Assembly (NCBI RefSeq): GCF_030506305.1
Contig: NZ_CP119421.1
Coordinates: 1-64,000 of the forward strand
Length of the DNA stretch: 64,000 nt
Direction: 5' to 3'
DNA from: Porifericola rhodea
Lineage (GTDB): Bacteria; Bacteroidota; Bacteroidia; Cytophagales; Cyclobacteriaceae
Made by a program: the position numbers and the translations under genes. This document shows positions 51,965 to 61,433 of this stretch, piece by piece; position 1 is the first letter of the stretch, and every line of letters starts with the position of its first letter. The notes under the pieces were generated by a model. It was not told the origin of the DNA and did no database searches. It worked only from the letters and a program-made list of their open reading frames with translations.

Positions 51965-53020
51965 CTATCTGTGCTCCCAGTTGTAGCTATTAATATCTTC
52001 CAGAGAAGTTTGTAACAGACGAATACAGGCAGCAATATCTTCTTTGTTTGCCATTTCTATTACCTGATGCAGGTGGCGTGTAGGAATAGAGATAGCTCCG
52101 GCCACAGCTCCCTGCTTACCCATACGCTGAATTCCGGCAGTGTCAGTACCCCCGGCGGTAAGTATTTCCGGTTGCCACTTAATGCTGTGCTTATCAGCAG
52201 TCTTCTTCAGATAATCTACCATACGATAGTCCGCAATAGCTGAAGCATCCATCACTTTAATTGCAGCACCTTCGCCCAGGCTGGTAATTTTCTCATGAGG
52301 CTGAGCTCCCGGCAGGTCAAATGCGATAGTAGTATCCAGACCAATACCAAAGTCAGGATTAATATTGTGGGCAGCCACATTCGCTCCTCTCAGGCCTACC
52401 TCTTCCTGCACAGTAAACACTCCATATACATCATAGGGAACATTTTTGAGCTGACGTAGTGTCTCTATAAGGATAAAAACTGAAACTCTATTGTCTATAG
52501 ACTTACAGTTAACGCAGCTCCCCATCTCTATCAGCTCACGCTCACGAGTAATGGGATCGCCTATACTCACAATTTCTTTTACCTCATCGGCACTCATACC
52601 CAGATCTATAAAGTAGTCTGTGATCTTAGGGTTTTTGTTACGCTCCTCAGGACTCATCACATGTATTGGCTTGCTACCCATCACCCCTACCAGATCTTTT
52701 TTACCATGCACGATCACTCTCTGTGCGGTCAGTGTTTTAGGGTCAAAGCCTCCCAGGGTATGGAAGCGCACAAAGCCCTTATCGTCAACATGGGTTACAA
52801 TAAAACCAATCTCATCCATATGGGCCGCTACCATAACCTTCTTACCATCGGGGTTATTGCTTCCCTTTTTAATAGCAATGACGCTACCCATGTTATCTAC
52901 TTCCAGGCTATCAACCAGTGGCTCCACTTCTTTAATGACCAGATTTCTAATACGTGACTCAAAACCGGGAGCTCCGGCAATTTCACAAATATCTTTTAAT
53001 AAGGATACGTTAATGCTCAT
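51965..53020 (-). CDS. M42-family metallo-aminopeptidase
   Basis: The protein has 351 residues from the ATG at 53020, which gives MSINVSLLKDICEIAGAPGFE as expected for the family; the longer frame adds a non-conserved stretch. The metal-binding pattern is AAHMDEIGF (H67, D69), EEVGLRGA and the IPTRHLHQVIE block near the end. Cytoplasmic M42 peptidases form tetrahedral dodecamers and remove N-terminal residues from peptides. The exact preference (glutamyl or general) is not decided by sequence. Confidence 0.93.
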   Translation of the reverse strand: MSINVSLLKDICEIAGAPGFESRIRNLVIKEVEPLVDSLEVDNMGSVIAIKKGSNNPDGKKVMVAAHMDEIGFIVTHVDDKGFVRFHTLGGFDPKTLTAQRVIVHGKKDLVGVMGSKPIHVMSPEERNKNPKITDYFIDLGMSADEVKEIVSIGDPITRERELIEMGSCVNCKSIDNRVSVFILIETLRQLKNVPYDVYGVFTVQEEVGLRGANVAAHNINPDFGIGLDTTIAFDLPGAQPHEKITSLGEGAAIKVMDASAIADYRMVDYLKKTADKHSIKWQPEILTAGGTDTAGIQRMGKQGAVAGAISIPTRHLHQVIEMANKEDIAACIRLLQTSLEDINSYNWEHR

Positions 53021-53260
53021 TTCTAAAAACAGGTTAATTATTATGCGGTAATCTAGCAGTATGTAAGCAAAAAAGAAAGTTGAACTAAGCAATGCCTGAG
53101 ACTGAATGCCAAATACCACTATAATTTAAGGCAGATACCTATACGCTTTACTGCATAGCTTAAATTGAGCTGCTCAACAACAAACCTTAGTCTAATGCTG
53201 CTAAATAATTGGGTATCTTAAGGCTATTACAACTCCTAAACACCTAAAACTAAAAACACT

Positions 53261-54049
53261 ATGCTAAAAATTATCCTTAGCTATGCGCTTCTTTGCTGCT
53301 GCACCTTTGTGATTGCTCAATCGCAAACTAAAGGCATAGACCGGGCTCACTATTTTCGTTTGCTGGAAGGCTCTGAACAATCCGGTCTCTACCGGACTTC
53401 TCTGTTCTCAGATGTTGATAGCAGTTGGATTAAGTGGCAGGAAAGAGGCTACAACTTTGGTTTTGATACCCAAAAGACGCCTATGTATACTCAAATAGAT
53501 GGCATCATCAGCACCCCCTATATGATACAGGTAAGAGGTAATGAAGAGGAAAGAAACAAAAAACGCTGGGGCTATCATGTGTTTGAAGGCTATGCCCGTG
53601 ATGACAAATCCAGAATTACTCTTCTGGTCAATAAGCATGTGGAGGAAGAGAAAGCCGTTGCTGAAATGTACTACTACGGCACAGTATACAATCATTCAGC
53701 GCCGGCCTATAACTGGTTCCGTATAGGGTCGGATGTCAGGCAGCACTCTTTTATGTTTAGTCGGGACAGGGCCATTTTTTATGGTTCGCTACAGCTTAGT
53801 AATACTTTGAGCCTGGGCCGTATAGGAAAAGATAACATAAGAAAAGACCCACCGGAAGGAGATGATGAGCAAAACTATGAGGAGAGTGCAAAGCATGTCA
53901 ACTATAAAGCTTTAGACGGAAGCGAGAATGGTACAATCTTCTATGATAAAGACAATCATATAGTAGTTATTAAAGTGGATGGACAGTGGATGAAGCTAGC
54001 TGTAGAACCTTTACCTGAGGGTATACAATATGATTTTGATGCTGATTAA
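53261..54049 (+). CDS. Secreted protein of unknown function
   Basis: The 262-residue protein has an N-terminal signal peptide (MLKIILSYALLCCCTFVIAQS, cleavage near residue 19-20). The mature part is rich in Tyr and charged residues, with WIKWQERGYNFGFDTQK and a long acidic segment DPPEGDDEQNYEESAK at about 198-213, and it ends LPEGIQYDFDAD. I recognise no domain. No membrane segments follow the signal peptide. No sorting domain or lipobox is seen, so it is likely periplasmic. The gene stands between divergent M42 and the interrupted membrane gene. Confidence 0.6.
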   Translation: MLKIILSYALLCCCTFVIAQSQTKGIDRAHYFRLLEGSEQSGLYRTSLFSDVDSSWIKWQERGYNFGFDTQKTPMYTQIDGIISTPYMIQVRGNEEERNKKRWGYHVFEGYARDDKSRITLLVNKHVEEEKAVAEMYYYGTVYNHSAPAYNWFRIGSDVRQHSFMFSRDRAIFYGSLQLSNTLSLGRIGKDNIRKDPPEGDDEQNYEESAKHVNYKALDGSENGTIFYDKDNHIVVIKVDGQWMKLAVEPLPEGIQYDFDAD

Positions 54050-54196
54050 TATAGCTTTGCTATAGCTATACCCTCAATTGAGAAGAGCAAATACGCGTTA
54101 AGCAAAATTAGTTGTCTTAGTTATAGTACAGAATAATTTGTTCTTACGGTGGTCTAAGAAAAATTCTTTATATTCTATGCTAAGACCGATCATGGA

Positions 54197-54565
54197 ATGA
54201 AAAGCTATTACCATCATATCTTCTTTCTGATTGTGTTTTGCTTCTCACTATATTTTGCCAGATATATCCCTGCTGAACAAGCTTCGTCAGTAGTAGGCCT
54301 GATAGCTATGATTGTTACTTTTTTTCATGGCTTGCAATCTATTGCCTATCTGAGTACAGGATTGAGGAGCAGAAGCCCCCCACCTGATAGTCACCAGAAG
54401 TTTTCGGCTGCGGTAAGTATAGGTGCTCAATACGGTATTGTATGCGGTGCTGGCTTTTTAACAGGATGAATTGTTTTCTTTAATGCAGTAAACTACTTGG
54501 CCCTTGCCACGCTGGTCTTCTTCCTTGGAATATGGCTGGCACTGAAGCTACGCTTTCAGTTCTAG
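54197..54565 (+). pseudogene. Small membrane protein with an in-frame TGA stop
   Basis: The open frame encodes 90 residues with two hydrophobic segments (about 7-22 and 29-50) and stops at TGA 54467-54469. In the same frame, 31 further codons follow without interruption and encode a third hydrophobic segment, NYLALATLVFFLGIWLALK, ending at TAG 54563-54565. A terminator hairpin lies 66 bases beyond. This suggests an ancestral protein of 122 residues with three helices, broken by a recent nonsense change; readthrough or a sequencing error are alternatives. If the short form is functional, it loses the last helix. The family is unknown. Confidence 0.5.
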
Positions 54566-54630
54566 TTAGCTATCCAGATCAATGAGATACCTTGGCATAA
54601 AGATAAGTTGGCTTTAGTGCATACCTTAAG

Positions 54631-54665
54631 CCTGTGCTTCCTGTATCTGAGGCACAGGACTTTTT
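54631..54665 (+). terminator. Terminator after the interrupted membrane gene
   Basis: CCTGTGC pairs with GCACAGG (7 bases, 14-base loop), followed by ACTTTTT. Confidence 0.6.
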
Positions 54666-54678
54666 GATATGAAGCATA

Positions 54679-55305
54679 TTATCTTACTACTTTGTTAAGA
54701 GCTTCCAACTGCTGTGGCGAATCGTTAAGGGCTACTTCCGCAATTTTCATGAAGTGGCGCATCCATAATTCAAGCGCTTTGATCTCGGCATTGCGCTGCT
54801 GTGTCAGTTCCTGCTCTTTACTCTTGTTTGCCGACTGACTTGCCATAAGCTCCATTACCCGCGATTGCATAACAGCAACCTGTTCCAGTTCCTCTTTAGG
54901 CACATGGTACTTCTCCATCATCTCTATAGGCACATTGGCATAGAAGCGTTCTACCTGCGCCAGCCACTCCATAGTCCCACCTTTTATTCGTACACAGATA
55001 TGCAGATCATCACTATAATCAGCCTCTCTTTTAAAAGCCAGGCGAGCAGTTTCTATATGAATCTGAAATAGCTCCTTTAGGCTAGCTTTAGCAAGTTGCA
55101 GGTTACGGGTAGCTGCACGAGCGTAGCGTGAAGCTTCATCCCGGGCTATACCCACTTGCTTTACATGCTGCAAACGTTCCATTGCCCCCTTGATCTTCTT
55201 CTCTGAGTACCCGTACCTACTTAGAGCATTAAGAATTTCAGGGGTATATAGCGCATTCTGTAAGGCTATATAAGTGTCTTTCATAAACAAACTAATCTTT
55301 TTCAT
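54679..55305 (-). CDS. Alpha-helical protein of unknown function, paralogue of 44762-45403
   Basis: The 208-residue protein has no signal peptide or membrane segment. It is mostly alpha-helical. Its similarity to the protein at 44762-45403 is clear at the C-terminus (LELWMRHFMKIAEVALNDSPQQ versus LQQWMYRFNTIAQIAMHDD) and can be followed through GTMEWLAQVERFYANV versus SDGWLDQAILFYKNI in the middle. Two ATGs at the start (residues 1 and 8) are possible. An exact TAnnTTTG element stands upstream. The role is unknown; the pair probably arose by duplication in this lineage. Confidence 0.65.
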   Translation of the reverse strand: MKKISLFMKDTYIALQNALYTPEILNALSRYGYSEKKIKGAMERLQHVKQVGIARDEASRYARAATRNLQLAKASLKELFQIHIETARLAFKREADYSDDLHICVRIKGGTMEWLAQVERFYANVPIEMMEKYHVPKEELEQVAVMQSRVMELMASQSANKSKEQELTQQRNAEIKALELWMRHFMKIAEVALNDSPQQLEALNKVVR

Positions 55306-56030
55306 GTCTCAGAATTTAATTTTACAGATAAATAACTCATCAAAATTATATACAGACTTTTAAAAATTATAATAATATTTACCTGAGTACATATGACTGT
55401 AATAATTTTGTGAGGCTGGGAGGATTTACCAAAGATGATAAACTAAAAAATTGCATTTAATAGAGCCAAACAAGGCTATTACTTGAAAAGCAGTATTGTT
55501 ATTACCCTGACTATCAGGTAATAAAGAAAGTAGCGGATTATTATTTCATTGAAATAATAGTAAGAAGCAGTAGGCTTATACCTATAGCAATGCTATAGCC
55601 TTGCGGCAGACTGTAGATTTTGCTGTAGCAATGCATCAGGATTTAGGCAAAGGAGAAAAGCAGGCTAAAACAAAAGAATAAACGTAAGCTGATTGAAGCG
55701 GAGTGCTATAGCATTGCTTCAAGGCAGCAAACTTACTGTCGGAGCATTGTTTGTATTTATTCATAGATAGGTAGAGCGAGAGAAGGTATACAAAAGATGA
55801 CACTATACTACTCAAATATGTAAAGCCAGCAATAATAAATACAGGCAGACCAGGTTATAGGCTGAAGGTAAGTATACTTATTGACTATATTCTTGCACTT
55901 TAGCGAAGAGTTTTGCTTCCTATCTATTAAATACTGCCTATTTATTGCTTGTTCATTATAAAGTCCGATAATTTTTACCAATTTTATATCTGACTTACAC
56001 TAAACACAGTAATTATAGCAAGGGCGGACC
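55306..56030. other. 725-base hairpin-rich intergenic region
   Basis: No coding sequence or RNA gene was recognised. Several near-perfect inverted repeats stand out: ATTACC(C)TGA-cta-TCAGGTAAT near 55501-55519, TATTATTTCA-t-TGAAATAATA near 55539-55560 and CTATAGCA-a-TGCTATAG near 55582-55598. A 14-base piece of the last, AGCAATGCTATAGC, recurs inverted near 55713-55727. The first part lies before the promoter of the helical-protein gene. Possible relic of a mobile element or a structured RNA; not determined. Confidence 0.5.
55341..55348 (-). promoter_or_regulatory. -7 element of the helical-protein gene
   Basis: TAATTTTG on the minus strand matches TAnnTTTG. The position about 17-20 bases further upstream reads TTTT instead of TTTG. 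The implied leader is about 29 bases. Confidence 0.45.
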
Positions 56031-57338
56031 ATGAGACAAAGGTTATTGAGCGAAGGTGCTAATGAGTTGAGTTATGAGATTCGGGGCATCGTTAGAAAAG
56101 CACAGCAGTTACAGAAGATAGGCAAGACCATTTTTTGGGAGAACATTGGCGATCCTATTCAAAAGAATTATCAGATTCCAGAATGGATTAAAGATATTAT
56201 TGCTTCGCTGCTTAAAGAAAATACTACCTACGGATATTGCGACTCTAAAGGGGTACTGGAGACTCGTGAGTTTCTGGCCAGGCTGAACAACCAGCGAGGT
56301 GGCGCACAGATCACATCTGATGATGTACTTTTCTTTAATGGACTGGGTGATGGTATATCCAAACTTTATCAGTACCTGGTACCTACTTCCAGAGTCATTG
56401 GGCCTTCTCCCTCCTACTCTACGCACTCATCTGCGGAAGCCTCACATGCCAACCACCATCCCCTAACCTACCAGCTGGATCCTAACAACAACTGGTACCC
56501 AGACATGGATGACCTTTATATGAAGGTAAAATACAATCCTAATATTGTTGGTATACTGGTGATTAATCCGGATAACCCTACTGGAGTGGTATACCCTCAG
56601 GAAATATTAAAACGTATGGTGGAGATTGCCAGGGAGTTTGATCTCTTTCTGGTGGCCGATGAAATCTACCTTAACATTACGTATAATGGCGCCAAGGCTA
56701 TAGCTCTGGCAGATATTATTGAAGATGTGCCCGGCATTGCCATGAAAGGTATTTCTAAGGAACTACCCTGGCCCGGCTCTCGCTGTGGCTGGATGGAGTT
56801 TTACAATCGTGATAAGTCGCCTGAATTTAATCGCTATTGCACCACACTGGAAAACGCCAAAATGATAGAGGTCTGCTCTACCAAACTGCCTCAGATGGCT
56901 ATCCCCCGTATTATGGGCCATCCAGATTACCTGGAGTATCGCAAAGGCTTTAATCAGGCAATAGGCAGGCGTAGCGCCATTATTACCGATATGTTGCAGG
57001 ATATCCCTGAGCTTACCTTTAACCCTACTTACGGAGCTTTTTATAATACTATCATCTTTAAAGACGGGGCGCTTAAGCCACAGCAAAAGCTACAGATTGA
57101 TGACCCTGCGGCGGCGGATTTGCTCAAACAATGGCTGGATTCTGAGCCAGATATGCCACTGGATAAGCGCTTTGTGTACTCTCTGCTGGCAGCCAAAGGT
57201 GTATGTGTGGTACCTATCTCCTCTTTCTGCTCAGACTTGCAAGGCTTTAGAGTAACCTTGCTGGAAAATAATGAAGAGATTCTCGTTGAGACCTTCAGTA
57301 GAATTAGGGATGCGGTAAAAGAGTTTACCCGAAGCTAG
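56031..57338 (+). CDS. Class I/II PLP aminotransferase (alanine/aspartate type)
   Basis: The 435-residue enzyme has the fold-type I pattern: GNGLGD-like FFNGLGDGISKLY, the PLP-contacting VINPDNPTGVVYP, FLVADEIYLNITYNG and the Schiff-base lysine K243 in KGISKELPWPGSRCGW. Overall, it resembles AlaA-type alanine/glutamate aminotransferases, but the amino-group donor is not settled. Its stop lies three bases from the stop of the convergent TPR-CHAT gene and no terminator fits in between. Confidence 0.88.
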   Translation: MRQRLLSEGANELSYEIRGIVRKAQQLQKIGKTIFWENIGDPIQKNYQIPEWIKDIIASLLKENTTYGYCDSKGVLETREFLARLNNQRGGAQITSDDVLFFNGLGDGISKLYQYLVPTSRVIGPSPSYSTHSSAEASHANHHPLTYQLDPNNNWYPDMDDLYMKVKYNPNIVGILVINPDNPTGVVYPQEILKRMVEIAREFDLFLVADEIYLNITYNGAKAIALADIIEDVPGIAMKGISKELPWPGSRCGWMEFYNRDKSPEFNRYCTTLENAKMIEVCSTKLPQMAIPRIMGHPDYLEYRKGFNQAIGRRSAIITDMLQDIPELTFNPTYGAFYNTIIFKDGALKPQQKLQIDDPAAADLLKQWLDSEPDMPLDKRFVYSLLAAKGVCVVPISSFCSDLQGFRVTLLENNEEILVETFSRIRDAVKEFTRS

Positions 57339-57341
57339 GGC

Positions 57342-60300
57342 TTATCGCCCAATGAGTACGAAGGGTGCCCAGTGGTAGGGTTCTTCGTACTTTTCTCGCA
57401 TCTGCCGCTGTGCGTTCAGTAATGCTTCTGCTTTGCTCTGTCCGCTCAACCAGTTTTCGTAGAAGAGCCTGATAAGTTCGGTAGTAGACTCATCATTAAC
57501 CTTCCAGAGGCTCATAAGCACGCTTCGCGCTCCGGCCACCAGAAAAGCACGCTGCAATCCATACACTCCCTCACCATTCTTTACCTCACCAAGTCCGGTT
57601 TCGCAGGCACTCAAAACTACCAGATCGGTACCACTCAGGTTAAGGTTCATAGCCTCATAAGCGGTTAACACTCCATCTTCGGTTTCCAGATTAAGGCTGT
57701 CGGTATTGCGTAGAGTACTTGCCGCTCCGGCCAAAAGAAGACCTGACCTTAGCAGCGGGTTAGCGGTAATATTTTGCATATGAATACCAAAGGCACGCTG
57801 CCCCATATCTGCTGGCAGATCGCTCAGGAAGTAACCATGCGTAGCAAAGTGTAGCACATCCGGCATCAGCACCTTCTTTATGGTTTCTTCATTGGCCTGG
57901 TCTCGCATCAGCTTGGTAACATTCCAGTTTTTGGCTTCCATCATTTTGCCTACTGCATTGATCTCGGTACGGGTACCGGGCAGAGGTTCCAGGCTGTACT
58001 CCAGAGGGCGCGCCCCTTCCAGATTGGGATTGGCCTCGGTAGCTGCCTGTATTGCTCCAGGCTCCTGTTCGCTTGCGGTTAAGTTTGTAAAGCTCATCTG
58101 ATATTCAGGAAAACCCAGCACCAGGGCTTCATTCCGTTTATCAGTAGGTGCCGCCTCTATATCTTCTGTAAGCTCACGCGTACTACTTAGCATACGTACA
58201 TTGATCTCGTCCAGCAGAAAACGCCCCTCAACCGGATTGTACAAACTTTGCAGGCTTATTTTATTGTAGATACCATCAGGGGCTACATAAACCGTTTGTA
58301 CATCTGCTGAAAGCAGGTTCGCAATATTGCGCCAATACATATTGTATGAAAGCTCATCTTCTATGCGGTAAGCGATGGCATTTTTGTAGTAATTAAAGTT
58401 TTTGGTTTCCATCGCCAGACCATCGGGCATAACTGCCAGCCGGGGGGCTGATGTATTGGGCTCTACAATTAGCGCGATATATACCGTTGGCTGCTCCTGA
58501 TTCTTACTGATTCGTAATATCTCAATGGCTGCTTCCTCCGGCTTGAGTTGCTGCTGAATATCTTTCCAGCTTAGTTCGCGGGTTTCCAGGCTTCGGGCAA
58601 AGATACGGGAGCTGGCAGAAAGCTGTTTTTCCAGATCATTGGCTTCTCGCTCAATCTTTCTGAGGTTAAGCGCTCTTGCATTCAGTTCCTGAGCAGAAAG
58701 GGTATAATACTTGGCAAGTTGCTCTTTTAGAAACAGCCATTGTTCGTAGAGCTCTATCAGGCTCTCGTCTCCACTCTGAAAAATACTACGACGGATCTTG
58801 CTGGAAGCGTCTAGCAGCATTGCTTTAGTGACCAGTTGCAAATTGTATAGATTAGCCAGAAGTTGTTGCTGTCTTGCTACAGGTATCAGGTTTTCTCTCA
58901 GATTCATGTTCATTACATAATCCCGATACGAGTTTAGCACAGGCTCTATCCGCTGGTAGAAGGCGCTTTTTTCTTTTTCGCTTAGCGCCGGAAAATACTC
59001 CCTTAGCTGCCAGGAGTATAGATCTATGACTTCGTTAAAAATAGGTTCTACCTCATCATAGCGTTGGAGGCGATAACTGTTTACCGCCTTGCCGTATAGG
59101 GCATAGGCATAGTCGGGATGCCTGTCGCCCAGTAGCTTTTTCCTGAGCGCCACCACTTCATCCAGCAGCGGAGCAGCCTTCTGATAATCTTGCAGATCCT
59201 GATAGAGCAGCGCCAGATTAAGAAGTGTAGATGTATAGAGAGGATGTTCTTTTCCCAGACCATTCTGACATATTTTAAGCGCATCTTCTAACAAAGGCAT
59301 GGCCTTGCTGAGGCTGTCATTATTCTGATAAAAAGAAGCCAGATTGTTAAGTGCTATAGCATAAGATGGGTGCTGTTTTCCTAAGGTTTGCTCATCTATA
59401 GTCAGGGTTTCCAGCAGGTAACTCTCGGTTAGCTCCTTATTCCCTTTAGCTTCATACAGTACTGCCAGGTTCTGCGTAGCAGTAGCATAGTCGGGATGGT
59501 AGGTACCATAGCTTCTCTTGAGTACATCACGACTTTGAATAAGCAGAGGTTCAGCCGCCTCGTAATTGCCCAGCTGCATATAAAAATTGGCCATTTCTAT
59601 TGCTGTAATCGCATAGGCCGGATGGTTTTCACTATAGATACCAGCCTGTATTTCTAATGCCTGTTTGAGCAAAGGCTCAGCTTCAGGGTAACTGCCCAGC
59701 GCTATCTCCAAACGAGCCAGGTTGGTCAGGCTCTGTGCTACCTGAGGATGGCGGTTGCCATATAAGTTTTCATTTTTAATCAGTACCGTTTCCAGCATTC
59801 GCCTGGCCTGTTCATAATTAGCCTGCTCCAGCGCCAGCAAGCCCAGGTTAGAAAGTACGGCAATATATTCGGGATGGTCTATGCCTACCAACTTCCGTTT
59901 GAGTTGCAGCGCTTTTTCAAATGTCTCTTTGGCCTCTTCAAATGCCCCAATTTCCTGGTATAACAAAGCGTAATTGCTTAAGATGCTGGCATAGACATTA
60001 GACTCCTCACCCCCTACCTGCTCCTGTATGCGTAATGCTTCCTGATAAAAAATTTCTGATTCGGTAAAGTACCCAATATCCTGATATAGACCTGCCATAC
60101 CTGTAATAGCCGCCAGGTATTCTGAGCTTAGGTTCGCTTTTGCCAGTTTGCTCATTTCTGTAGAGCGCTTATAGAAGAAAATGGCACTATCGTATTGTGT
60201 AAGCTCCTGATGCGTTCGTGCCAGGTTGTAATATACAGTAGATAGCTGTAGTCTTTCTTCCCGGGTATTTTTTTGTAAGCTGTTAAGAACTTCTTCAGCA

Positions 60301-61433
60301 GTAGTAAAACAGTATATGGCTTTATCTGTCTCGCCCAGTTCTTTATAAATCAGTGCCTGATTGTTCAGAGCAGAGGCATATGCCTTGTTTGCAGGTCGCT
60401 CATTTTGCTGTACTAAAGCACGGTGCTTTTTGTAGATAGATAAAGCACTATCGGTGTAAGCCCGCTCGTATAGCGACATGGCATAATTGTCTATACTGGC
60501 CCAGTACCCTTCACTTTGCGGTAATGCATACTTAGTGTGAAACTGATAGGCTTCATTTAAATAGCTTTGAGCCAGCTCAGGTTCAAGCTTCAGGCTAAGC
60601 TGCCCAAGATTGTTAAGCACCGAGCCCCATTGCAGGGTATCGGACAAAGGCTGCTCCTGATAGAGTTGATGTAGCACCTGATAGCAGGAAAGCGCCTTTG
60701 CCAGGCTGTCCGATTTCAGATGTTCATATGCCAAGCTGTATAAGGCTTCCGCTTTAAGCGGCAGAATATCTGATTGCTCAGTCTGCTCAAAGTAGCGTAC
60801 TGCCTGTTCCAGTTGTTCTTTAGCAGTCTCATCACCTTTCGCCTGCGCCAAGCGGAAAGATAGGTAGTACCTTAGTGCCTGTGCTTCGGTATCAGAGCTA
60901 CCCACAGTATTATTTTTCAGGGTATTTAATACGCTATCTGCCTGTGTGTACTGTGCTTCGTAAATGTAGGATTGGGCAAGGTATAAACTCAACAGTTGAG
61001 GCGTATCTCTGGCAGGGGAAGCCTGAGGGTAGTGCTGCTGAGCCTGTTCTAGCAAAGGAATGGCTGCGGTATAGTCGTGCTCCTTAATTTTGAGTAGTGC
61101 CAGGTGATACAATGCCTCGGCATACTCGGGCGATGCCTGCAAACTTAGAGCCCTGCGTAGGGCTAGTTCCTGGCGGGCATACTTTTCTCCCTGCTCATAC
61201 ATTCCAGCAGAATAAGAGATGAGGACCATCAGTCGGGTGATGTCTACAGCAGCCGGAGATGAGTGGCTTTCTTTCTGTTTTAGATATGCCAGATACCTGA
61301 GGCCCTGGGCAAAGGCCTCTTCAAACTGATAGGCAAGGTAAAGCTCTTTGATAGCATCATGCTTTTGCTTCCACTCCTGTCCGTACGCAGGTATTGCCAA
61401 AAGTACGATAAAGAGACAGACATATTTTTTCAT
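57342..61433 (-). CDS. Secreted TPR-CHAT protein
   Basis: The protein has 1363 residues from the ATG at 61433; an upstream GTG would add three. It has a signal peptide (MKKYVCLFIVLLAIPAYGQ). Many TPR units follow (about 50-850), of which at least seven in the second half are 42-residue kinesin-light-chain type repeats marked by HPxY (IDHPEY, NRHPQV, ENHPAY, TYHPDY, KQHPSY, KEHPLY, DRHPDY). From about 1040 a CHAT domain (caspase-like fold) has H1199 in LHFATHGYF and C1277 in VVLSACETGLG, the expected catalytic pair. CHAT proteins include proteases. Being exported, its targets would be in the periplasm or outside. It diverges from the OmpA-type gene. Confidence 0.88.
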   Translation of the reverse strand: MKKYVCLFIVLLAIPAYGQEWKQKHDAIKELYLAYQFEEAFAQGLRYLAYLKQKESHSSPAAVDITRLMVLISYSAGMYEQGEKYARQELALRRALSLQASPEYAEALYHLALLKIKEHDYTAAIPLLEQAQQHYPQASPARDTPQLLSLYLAQSYIYEAQYTQADSVLNTLKNNTVGSSDTEAQALRYYLSFRLAQAKGDETAKEQLEQAVRYFEQTEQSDILPLKAEALYSLAYEHLKSDSLAKALSCYQVLHQLYQEQPLSDTLQWGSVLNNLGQLSLKLEPELAQSYLNEAYQFHTKYALPQSEGYWASIDNYAMSLYERAYTDSALSIYKKHRALVQQNERPANKAYASALNNQALIYKELGETDKAIYCFTTAEEVLNSLQKNTREERLQLSTVYYNLARTHQELTQYDSAIFFYKRSTEMSKLAKANLSSEYLAAITGMAGLYQDIGYFTESEIFYQEALRIQEQVGGEESNVYASILSNYALLYQEIGAFEEAKETFEKALQLKRKLVGIDHPEYIAVLSNLGLLALEQANYEQARRMLETVLIKNENLYGNRHPQVAQSLTNLARLEIALGSYPEAEPLLKQALEIQAGIYSENHPAYAITAIEMANFYMQLGNYEAAEPLLIQSRDVLKRSYGTYHPDYATATQNLAVLYEAKGNKELTESYLLETLTIDEQTLGKQHPSYAIALNNLASFYQNNDSLSKAMPLLEDALKICQNGLGKEHPLYTSTLLNLALLYQDLQDYQKAAPLLDEVVALRKKLLGDRHPDYAYALYGKAVNSYRLQRYDEVEPIFNEVIDLYSWQLREYFPALSEKEKSAFYQRIEPVLNSYRDYVMNMNLRENLIPVARQQQLLANLYNLQLVTKAMLLDASSKIRRSIFQSGDESLIELYEQWLFLKEQLAKYYTLSAQELNARALNLRKIEREANDLEKQLSASSRIFARSLETRELSWKDIQQQLKPEEAAIEILRISKNQEQPTVYIALIVEPNTSAPRLAVMPDGLAMETKNFNYYKNAIAYRIEDELSYNMYWRNIANLLSADVQTVYVAPDGIYNKISLQSLYNPVEGRFLLDEINVRMLSSTRELTEDIEAAPTDKRNEALVLGFPEYQMSFTNLTASEQEPGAIQAATEANPNLEGARPLEYSLEPLPGTRTEINAVGKMMEAKNWNVTKLMRDQANEETIKKVLMPDVLHFATHGYFLSDLPADMGQRAFGIHMQNITANPLLRSGLLLAGAASTLRNTDSLNLETEDGVLTAYEAMNLNLSGTDLVVLSACETGLGEVKNGEGVYGLQRAFLVAGARSVLMSLWKVNDESTTELIRLFYENWLSGQSKAEALLNAQRQMREKYEEPYHWAPFVLIGR

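Noticed and set aside
53021-53119. Longer M42 peptidase with a hydrophobic N-terminus
   Set aside because: The extra residues are not expected for this cytoplasmic family. ATG at 53020 gives the standard N-terminus.
55492-55599. Possible protein remnant (YYPDYQVIKKVADYY) in the 725-base gap
   Set aside because: There is no start codon and the frame is closed on both sides. The inverted repeats explain the sequence as well as coding would.
59081-59284. Reading frame inside the TPR-CHAT gene in another frame
   Set aside because: It lies fully within the repeats of the real gene, has no motif, and reflects composition.
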